A stretch of DNA of 10,960 nt. Source: Gammaproteobacteria bacterium (GTDB lineage Bacteria; Pseudomonadota; Gammaproteobacteria; UBA4575). The stretch covers positions 1 through 10,960 of the forward strand of contig JANQKJ010000231.1 of NCBI GenBank assembly GCA_028281205.1, read 5' to 3'. Position numbers and translations under genes: made by a program. Within the stretch, counting starts at the first letter, position 1. Each line of letters begins with the position of its first letter. Of this stretch, positions 6,231 to 10,960 are shown piece by piece. A model generated the notes under the pieces. It ran no database searches, was not told where the DNA came from, and saw only the letters and a program-made list of their open reading frames with translations.

Positions 6231-7013
6231 TCAATACTGACTAGTTTTCTTTTTATTAATCAGCTTCGCGATGTGATAATTTAATAAGCATTTATCATTA
6301 TCTGACAAATCATTTCCACGTTCTTCTAAAATTGTTCTCATCTCACGCGGGTTAATCACCCTGACTACAACGGGATCGCTAGCAGAACGGACAAACCATT
6401 CAGGGAAAACAACCAGGCATTCAACATCAATAGGTTTGCCCAAGCTTGCGTATAATTTATTCTCTATCCACTGTTTTACACTTTTAAGTGGTTCGATAGG
6501 GTTAGCATCTGGTCGATAGCCATTCAATAGTATTTGTTCATTGTCGTAATGAATCATGGCCTCGTTATTTGATGGAGTACACCAATCACACACATTAACT
6601 AGCACAACTCCTGATTGACCTGCTATTACGTAATCAATATTTTCTTTACCAACCACAATATTTTTGTACACCGTGCTACCTGCTTCATTGCTATGTGCTT
6701 TTATAACATCAGCAATACGTGGCTCCCCTTTTTTACCCAGACGTAAAAAACGAAAATGATCTTTATAGTCAGATAGCTGAAATACTACAAAAACTACTGA
6801 TGCAATAAACAAACCTAATACAACAAAAGGCATTGGTGGTATCTGCATATACCATCGATATGTTTCCAGCAATAAAAAAGCAAATAAAAACCCTGTAATT
6901 AGAAAATATGGGCGTATTCTCTGGTCTAGTTTTTCACGTACGATAGTATCCTGCTGACTGATTTGTATATCATCAAGCACATTATCGTATTCAGCTGCAT
7001 TATCCGATTGCAT
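6231..7013 (-). CDS. Membrane-anchored NERD-like (nuclease-related) domain protein with altered active site
   Basis: A 260-residue protein with a polar N-terminus (1-33), two membrane helices at about 36-52 and 62-80, and a cytosolic domain at about 90-235. That domain follows the NERD layout: GKKGE (93-97) with the downstream DVI, VYKNIVVGKENIDYVIAGQS (115-134) with the conserved Asp127, then a hydrophobic strand. In active members that strand reads like VIEVK, giving the Asp...Glu-x-Lys site of this nuclease-like superfamily. Here it is LVNVC, so Glu is Asn140 and Lys is Cys142. Later NERD marks remain: NPIEPLKSVKQW (171-182) and ECLVVFP (198-204). It may thus be a non-catalytic descendant. 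GGTGAG lies a few bases before the ATG. It is monocistronic in view, with no functional clue from neighbours. Confidence 0.65.
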   Translation of the reverse strand: MQSDNAAEYDNVLDDIQISQQDTIVREKLDQRIRPYFLITGFLFAFLLLETYRWYMQIPPMPFVVLGLFIASVVFVVFQLSDYKDHFRFLRLGKKGEPRIADVIKAHSNEAGSTVYKNIVVGKENIDYVIAGQSGVVLVNVCDWCTPSNNEAMIHYDNEQILLNGYRPDANPIEPLKSVKQWIENKLYASLGKPIDVECLVVFPEWFVRSASDPVVVRVINPREMRTILEERGNDLSDNDKCLLNYHIAKLINKKKTSQY

Positions 7014-7350
7014 TTAGCTCACCATGTTGTTCTATAAATATATTATTATTTCATCACTAATTTGGATTAATGATGACCGACTCCATTGGTGTGCAACATA
7101 ACAACCAAATATATTGAGCTACAATAGAAACTGATAAGCGTAATTAGGCATTGGTTAAAAGGCTTAACCAATACACGATCAAAAACGAGCTACCGACAAT
7201 AAATCATTCAGCATGCAGGCAATAAAATATAATTAAAAAGTTTATATCACTAGCAATCAGACAGTTACGAAAAAATGAAAAATCACTTTAGGTGTAACTG
7301 CCCACTAGCGGGTAACTGGATAGTTTTTGCAGATAAACGTTATACAGAGA
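7014..7350. other. Intergenic region between the MerR-type gene and the NERD-like gene
   Basis: No gene is seen in these 337 bases. It holds a nine-base-pair hairpin, ATTGGTTAA (7150-7158) with TTAACCAAT (7164-7172), which lacks a T-run. It also has three copies of one heptamer: CAGTTAC at 7262-7268 and GTAACTG at 7294-7300 and 7312-7318. On the minus strand, T-runs at about 7269-7282 follow these repeats and could end transcription of the MerR-type gene, though no strong stem precedes them. Confidence 0.45.
7150..7172. repeat. Nine-base-pair perfect hairpin
   Basis: ATTGGTTAA and TTAACCAAT flank the loop AAGGC. It lies about 140 bases upstream of the NERD-like start on the minus strand. Without a U-run it is not a standard terminator; it could be an mRNA structure or a regulator site. 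Confidence 0.4.
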
Positions 7351-8349
7351 TTATATTTCTATATTTTCATACTTTATTACATGCGCTAAAGCATCTTCAA
7401 GCAAGGCACGCGATTGAGCACTAGTTGCATGCAGAAATGCATGCAACTCTGCATCTCGATCATTTTTATTTTCACACTCTGCACTATAAATCTCGAACGC
7501 TACCAAGCTTTTAATCAAATCAGATAGATGCATTGGACATTCACACTGAATTGAGGATGATACTCGAGCAAGACCATCCAACTGTTTAGAACTATAACGT
7601 CGTGTTGGTAGTGAGTCTTCTAGATAAACTGTAGCACTATTTGAAGCGACAAGATTTTTGGAATCACCACCACTTCGATCCATGCATAATCTTGCTAATT
7701 CATATACATCAATAGATGAGCGAATTGCACTTACTTGCGGGCTTTGTAATTGGTTAATTTCGACTTGAGAACCAAATCCATAGAGTACAATGACATGCCA
7801 AACCCCAGATTCTTTGAGTAACTTGGACACATATTTTCTAGCATCTTCATTAATAGTTGGTCTTTCTATAATAGCGACATGCACATGTGAATCTGGGTGC
7901 ATACGTTTCCATTCTTCCATAGAATTGGCATGCCCTAATAGTTCAATACCGTTAAAGTCAGCCATACCATCTTGAACTCTCAGCGGAAAATCCTCCCCCA
8001 GTAACAGTACTCGACAGTTCTGACTTTTCGAAATTTCAGGATTAGAGTGATATCCGCTGGGGCCAGCACCCAATTCACTAAGCTGAACACTATTTTCCCA
8101 TTTACTTTTAAGTTCATGAATTGGCAAGCGTGCAATCGTACCAATTGAATTACCCGCATCGGACAGATTTTTGAGCAAAAATAACTTAGTTAGATCATCA
8201 CTGCTGTATACTCGATCACCTGATTCAGAGCGACTCGGCACAACAGCTTGATAACGACGTTCCCATGCGCGCAAGGTTTCAGTTCCGATACCAGTAATTT
8301 TAGAAACCGCACCTATTTTGTATTGATCATTTCGAATTTGTGAGTCCAT
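7351..8349 (-). CDS. MerR-family regulator with C-terminal alpha/beta and helical domains (CarA/LitR-like layout without visible B12 motif)
   Basis: A 332-residue protein. The MerR DNA-binding domain is at about 10-78: YKIGAVSKITGIGTETLRAWERRY is the HTH, RVYSSDDL the wing, and the next helices run to IARLP. The WERRY form is typical of the MlrA/CarA/LitR subgroup. A Rossmann-like segment follows at about 111-225 (CRVLLLGEDFPLRVQDGM), then a helical C-terminus at about 250-328. In CarA/CarH the region after the HTH binds cobalamin, with a DxHxxG loop. That motif is not seen here; position 128-135 has GMADFNGI. The ligand is therefore unknown. AGAGGT lies eight bases before the ATG, and palindromic TGTACA/TACATGTA boxes begin about 17 bp upstream of the start, suggesting autoregulation. 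No partner gene is adjacent except divergent urtA. Confidence 0.8.
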   Translation of the reverse strand: MDSQIRNDQYKIGAVSKITGIGTETLRAWERRYQAVVPSRSESGDRVYSSDDLTKLFLLKNLSDAGNSIGTIARLPIHELKSKWENSVQLSELGAGPSGYHSNPEISKSQNCRVLLLGEDFPLRVQDGMADFNGIELLGHANSMEEWKRMHPDSHVHVAIIERPTINEDARKYVSKLLKESGVWHVIVLYGFGSQVEINQLQSPQVSAIRSSIDVYELARLCMDRSGGDSKNLVASNSATVYLEDSLPTRRYSSKQLDGLARVSSSIQCECPMHLSDLIKSLVAFEIYSAECENKNDRDAELHAFLHATSAQSRALLEDALAHVIKYENIEI

Positions 8350-8365
8350 TGTTGAATACCTCTTT

Positions 8366-8492
8366 CGTACATGTATTTTTTATACACAATAAGTAAAAAT
8401 ATACCCAATGTACAGAGAAGTGCATAAATAGATGTCTTAAAACATGTACATATATGGAATATATAAATTTTTCAATAAGTTATACATGTACA
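8366..8492. promoter_or_regulatory. Cluster of TGTACA/TATACA boxes upstream of the MerR-type gene
   Basis: TACATGTA lies at 8368-8375, TATACA at 8381-8386, TGTACA at 8409-8414 and 8445-8450, and TATACATGTACA at 8481-8492. The boxes starting at 8409, 8445 and 8481 are exactly 36 bp apart. TGTACA-type boxes are, as I recall, the targets of LitR-type MerR regulators in pseudomonads, usually spaced 18 bp start to start. Here the spacing is twice that. Their position suggests autoregulation of the MerR-type gene. Confidence 0.45.
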
Positions 8493-8656
8493 ATAAATGT
8501 ATTGACTCATCGTTATAAACTAAACCTAGATACGCAAATTGGTTAGCTAAAAATCCTGTAGATATAAAATACAGCGCTATTATTAATTCAACAGCAATTA
8601 AATCTTCAAATAAAGATTTAATCGTCCATAAGCTACCGAAACAGAAACATCTCAAA

Positions 8657-8673
8657 TGCACTATGTATGTGCA
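8657..8673 (+). promoter_or_regulatory. NtrC-like enhancer site 1
   Basis: TGCACTATGTATGTGCA is a perfect TGCAC-N7-GTGCA inverted repeat. It has the same 17-bp form as enteric NtrC sites (TGCACC-N5-GGTGCA). It lies about 290 bp upstream of urtA. Confidence 0.65.
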
Positions 8674-8688
8674 AATTTAAAATGATAC

Positions 8689-8705
8689 TGCTCATATATA
8701 GTGCA
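8689..8705 (+). promoter_or_regulatory. NtrC-like enhancer site 2
   Basis: TGCTCATATATAGTGCA matches TGCAC-N7-GTGCA with one mismatch. Its centre (8697) is 32 bp, three helical turns, from the centre of site 1 (8665). That is the spacing of the paired NtrC sites at the enteric glnA promoter. Confidence 0.6.
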
Positions 8706-8764
8706 CATACGATTTTCAAAAAATATCCAATGCACATTTTATTAAGCTAAAAACATTATTCCCC

Positions 8765-8789
8765 ATGAAAATTAGTCCTTAATTTTCAT
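8765..8789. repeat. Ten-base-pair perfect inverted repeat between enhancer and promoter
   Basis: ATGAAAATTA (8765-8774) and TAATTTTCAT (8780-8789) flank GTCCT. It lies about 50-70 bp upstream of the putative -24 element, where a bending protein or second regulator could bind. It is not a terminator, as no T-run follows. Confidence 0.4.
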
Positions 8790-8836
8790 ATCGTTAAGCA
8801 TTTATTATAAAAAGCTATTTAACTCAAATCTCATTC

Positions 8837-8852
8837 TGGCACAGAACATGTA
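8837..8852 (+). promoter_or_regulatory. Candidate sigma-54 (-24/-12) promoter for urtA
   Basis: TGGCAC (8837-8842) is a perfect -24 element. Five bases later ATGTA (8848-8852) stands where TTGCW is expected, so the -12 has GT instead of GC. Transcription would begin near 8863, placing the NtrC-like sites at about -198 and -166. The weak -12 lowers confidence. Confidence 0.4.
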
Positions 8853-8960
8853 ATTACCTGTGTTAGGGCATTACGCACAATGAGAATGCAGATTTATCGT
8901 TGTCACATAAAACACGCCCTCTTTTGAAACTTACAAAATTAAACATTACTGGAGAATTAA

Positions 8961-10241
8961 ATGAAAAAGCTAAGTTTGTGGTCAGTGGTGTGCGTATTGA
9001 TGATTGCATGGTCATCTAATGCATACTCCGCTGACACTATTAAAGTGGGCGTACTTCACTCGCTATCTGGCACTATGGCCATTAGTGAAACTACATTAAA
9101 AGATACGGTTTTAATGATGGTTGAAGAACAAAATAAGGCCGGAGGTTTACTCGGTAAAAAACTGGAGGCTGTGGTTGTTGACCCTGCATCAGACTGGCCA
9201 CTGTTTGCAGAAAAAATGCGTGAGTTAATTGAAGTGCATAAAGTGGATGTAGTATTTGGTTGCTGGACTTCCGTTTCACGTAAATCAGTATTACCGGTAG
9301 TTGAAGAGTTAAACGGTCTGCTGTTCTACCCAGTTCAATATGAAGGCGAAGAATCATCTAAAAATGTATTTTATACAGGTGCTGCACCTAACCAGCAGGC
9401 TATTCCCGCTGTTGATTATTTAATGGATGGTGGTGTCGAACGCTGGGTACTTGCAGGCACGGACTATGTTTATCCCCGCACAACCAATAAAATTCTTGAG
9501 TCTTACTTAAAGCTCAAAGGCGTTAGTGAAGATGACATCATGATTAACTACACACCTTTCGGTCATTCCGATTGGCAGACTATAGTTTCTGATATTAAAC
9601 AATTTGGTTCAGCCGGTAAAAAGACAGCTGTTGTTTCCACCATTAATGGTGATGCGAACGTTCCATTCTATAAAGAACTTGGCAACCAAGGCATCTCAGC
9701 TGAAGATATTCCGGTTGTTGCATTCTCAGTGGGCGAGGAAGAACTATCAGGCATCGATACTGCACCATTGGTTGGTCATTTAGCTGCTTGGAATTATTTC
9801 CAAAGTGCTGAAAGTGATGAAAATGACAGCTTCATTGAAGCATGGCACGCATTCATTGGTAACGAAGAACGAGTTACTAATGACCCAATGGAAGCAACTT
9901 ACATTGGTTTCAAAATGTGGGCAGCAGCAGTTGAAAAAGCAGGTACGACTGAGGTTGATAAAGTTCGCCCAGCTATGTACGGTTTAGAAGTACCTAACCT
10001 TACTGGTGGTACAGCTGTAATGAATACTAACCACCATCTTTCTAAGCCGGTTCTGATTGGTGAAATTCAAGATGACGGACAATTTGAAATTGTTTGGCAA
10101 ACTGACGGTGAAGTGAAAGGTGATGCCTGGACTGATTACTTGCCAGAAAGCGCACTAATCGTTTCCGATTGGGCTGACCCTGCAATTAATTGTGGTAATT
10201 ACAATACTGAAACTAAAAAGTGTTCAGGTCAAAACTACTAA
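8961..10241 (+). CDS. urtA: Urea ABC transporter, periplasmic substrate-binding protein UrtA
   Basis: A full-length 426-residue protein. A Sec signal peptide (KK, then a hydrophobic core to about 19, and a cleavage region at AYSA/DT near 23-24) sends it to the periplasm. There it delivers urea to the UrtB/UrtC channel. The sequence carries strongly conserved UrtA blocks: GVLHSLSGTMAISETTLKD (30-48), GGLLGKKLEAVVVDPASDWP (61-80), VVFGCWTSVSRKSVLPV (97-113) and LFYPVQYEGEESSKN (121-135). These separate it from leucine- or amide-binding relatives. The tail contains DWADPAINCG and a second Cys, a possible disulfide. GGAG lies eight bases before the ATG. The NtrC-like sites and -24/-12-like element upstream suggest induction under nitrogen limitation. 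urtB follows after 83 bp and a hairpin. Confidence 0.97.
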   Translation: MKKLSLWSVVCVLMIAWSSNAYSADTIKVGVLHSLSGTMAISETTLKDTVLMMVEEQNKAGGLLGKKLEAVVVDPASDWPLFAEKMRELIEVHKVDVVFGCWTSVSRKSVLPVVEELNGLLFYPVQYEGEESSKNVFYTGAAPNQQAIPAVDYLMDGGVERWVLAGTDYVYPRTTNKILESYLKLKGVSEDDIMINYTPFGHSDWQTIVSDIKQFGSAGKKTAVVSTINGDANVPFYKELGNQGISAEDIPVVAFSVGEEELSGIDTAPLVGHLAAWNYFQSAESDENDSFIEAWHAFIGNEERVTNDPMEATYIGFKMWAAAVEKAGTTEVDKVRPAMYGLEVPNLTGGTAVMNTNHHLSKPVLIGEIQDDGQFEIVWQTDGEVKGDAWTDYLPESALIVSDWADPAINCGNYNTETKKCSGQNY

Positions 10242-10278
10242 ATCTTTGACAGAACAACTTTAGTTACAGTTTATAATC

Positions 10279-10305
10279 AAGGTGCCCTGTATATCAGGGC
10301 ACCTT
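10279..10305 (+). terminator. Intercistronic hairpin between urtA and urtB
   Basis: AAGGTGCCCTG (10279-10289) and CAGGGCACCTT (10295-10305) form a perfect 11-bp stem with loop TATAT. The downstream sequence is ACTTAATAAT without a real U-run, so it is probably a partial terminator or an RNA-stabilising stem. Such a stem would raise urtA mRNA over urtB, fitting the larger need for binding protein. Confidence 0.75.
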
Positions 10306-10324
10306 ACTTAATAATAAAACTGAA

Positions 10325-10960
10325 ATGCGTCCACTATTCATATTATTGGCTTCACTAATACTCGTAATTATAACGATATCACCAGTATTAGCCGAAAAAA
10401 TTAGTGACGAGCAAATTAATAGTATAGAAACTGAAGATACTGAAAAAAAAACCATCTTCTATCAATTAGTCGCAAATTTAATCAGCAAAAAATTTGATGA
10501 AAAAAATGAAATTATAAAAGGCATTCAGGCATCACAGCATGAGCGCTCATTGTTAATTCTTAACAATCTACTCAAAGGAAAAATCTATTATAAAAAAGAC
10601 GATAAAACTATCGTTATTGCTAATATTGAAGGTAAACAAGCCACAATTGAAAATGCAGTAACTGGTGAGCCTTTAGGAATACTGGCAAAGAAAAAAATTA
10701 GAAAAGTAGGAATCAATAATAAGCTAAGAAGAACGTTGAATCAGGCAATTGCTAAACTGAGTCTTGCAGATAATGACCCGCAAGTAAGAAAATCAGCAGT
10801 AGTTGAAATGTTCAAAAACATTAATGATGAAACTAGCGCAGTTCTTAAAGATCGACTTAGCATAGAGGAAAATACAGACGTAATTAATGTGCTGCAAACA
10901 GCAATATCTATTCACCAATTAAAATCTTCCAGTTATGACGAAACACTTAATGCAGTTGAA
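10325..10960 (+). CDS. urtB: Urea ABC transporter permease UrtB, N-terminal part (continues past window)
   Basis: The first 212 residues of a protein cut by the window edge. A signal-like hydrophobic start (MRPLFILLASLILVIITISP, cleavage near VLA/EK at 23-24) is followed by a soluble region of charged helices. These include GIQASQHERSLLILNNLLKG, KIYYKKDDKTIVI and NDPQVRKSAVVEMFKN. Long UrtB proteins of proteobacteria have this periplasmic HEAT-like extension before the membrane domain, and the LLxGxxYYxKDD segment is typical of it. The permease helices are expected outside the window. The name rests on that extension plus direct linkage to urtA. The ribosome binding site is weak (CTGAAATG), which may add to lower expression than urtA. 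Confidence 0.88.
   Translation, partial: MRPLFILLASLILVIITISPVLAEKISDEQINSIETEDTEKKTIFYQLVANLISKKFDEKNEIIKGIQASQHERSLLILNNLLKGKIYYKKDDKTIVIANIEGKQATIENAVTGEPLGILAKKKIRKVGINNKLRRTLNQAIAKLSLADNDPQVRKSAVVEMFKNINDETSAVLKDRLSIEENTDVINVLQTAISIHQLKSSSYDETLNAVE

Larger units (their letters stand above)
8350..8960. other. 611-bp divergent regulatory region between the MerR-type gene and urtA
   Basis: I support no protein gene here. The MerR-proximal third holds the TGTACA boxes (8366-8492). The middle (8500-8656) is AT-rich with nothing clear. The urtA-proximal half holds two NtrC-like sites, a TGCACA half site (8731-8736), a ten-base-pair inverted repeat (8765-8789) and a -24/-12-like promoter (8837-8852). 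GGAG precedes the urtA ATG by eight bases. Confidence 0.6.

Noticed and set aside
7262..7318. CAGTTAC/GTAACTG triple repeat as attachment site or CRISPR-like array
   Set aside because: The units are only seven bases, differently spaced, and there is no integrase, cas gene or spacer pattern nearby.
8437..8661. A 74-codon minus-strand reading frame with a hydrophobic stretch
   Set aside because: It runs through the TGTACA boxes and into NtrC-like site 1, and has no ribosome binding site. Its end is Tyr/Met/Leu-rich low-complexity translation of AT-rich DNA, so it is likely chance.
8961..10241. Amide- or branched-chain-amino-acid-binding protein instead of UrtA
   Set aside because: The FGCWTSVSRKSVLPV and PVQYEGEESSKN blocks and the downstream long-form UrtB point specifically to urea transport.

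Overview
The window looks like chromosome from an AT-rich gammaproteobacterium. Coding is compact, with RpoE-like sigma factor and DUF3379 partners, a UrtA/UrtB urea transporter of proteobacterial type, and an ATP sulfurylase of the kind found in sulfur-oxidising and sulfate-reducing bacteria. The Sat protein beside a CbiX-type chelatase, which could serve siroheme synthesis, fits a sulfur-metabolising organism. That lifestyle is inference: no dsr, apr or sox gene is in the window. No tRNA, rRNA, CRISPR array, insertion sequence or phage gene was seen.

Left part (1-2211): the 5' part of a CbiX-like chelatase gene (-), a PilZ-domain gene (-) with a clear terminator, a small two-helix membrane protein (-), a Tat-exported MsrB-type methionine sulfoxide reductase (+) and a second small two-helix membrane protein (-).

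Centre (2212-6230): a gene-poor leader with a possible degraded gene, then sat (+) ending in a strong bidirectional terminator. Convergent to sat is a two-gene operon (-) of an ECF-type sigma factor and a membrane-anchored DUF3379 protein with a zinc-finger-like start, probably its anti-sigma factor. Divergent from that operon are a 57-residue DUF2892 membrane protein, easily missed because of its size, and a plant-type 2Fe-2S ferredoxin.

Right part (6231-10960): a membrane-anchored NERD-like protein whose expected catalytic E-x-K is replaced (-); a MerR-type regulator with an extra alpha/beta domain and a helical C-terminus (-); a 611-base regulatory region; then urtA and the start of urtB (+).

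The most informative regulatory find is upstream of urtA. Two 17-bp TGCAC-N7-GTGCA-type sites have centres exactly 32 bp apart, as in NtrC enhancers, and a -24/-12-like element lies downstream. This suggests nitrogen-limitation control of urea uptake. Close to the MerR gene, a separate cluster of TGTACA/TATACA boxes with a 36-bp period looks like an autoregulatory operator.
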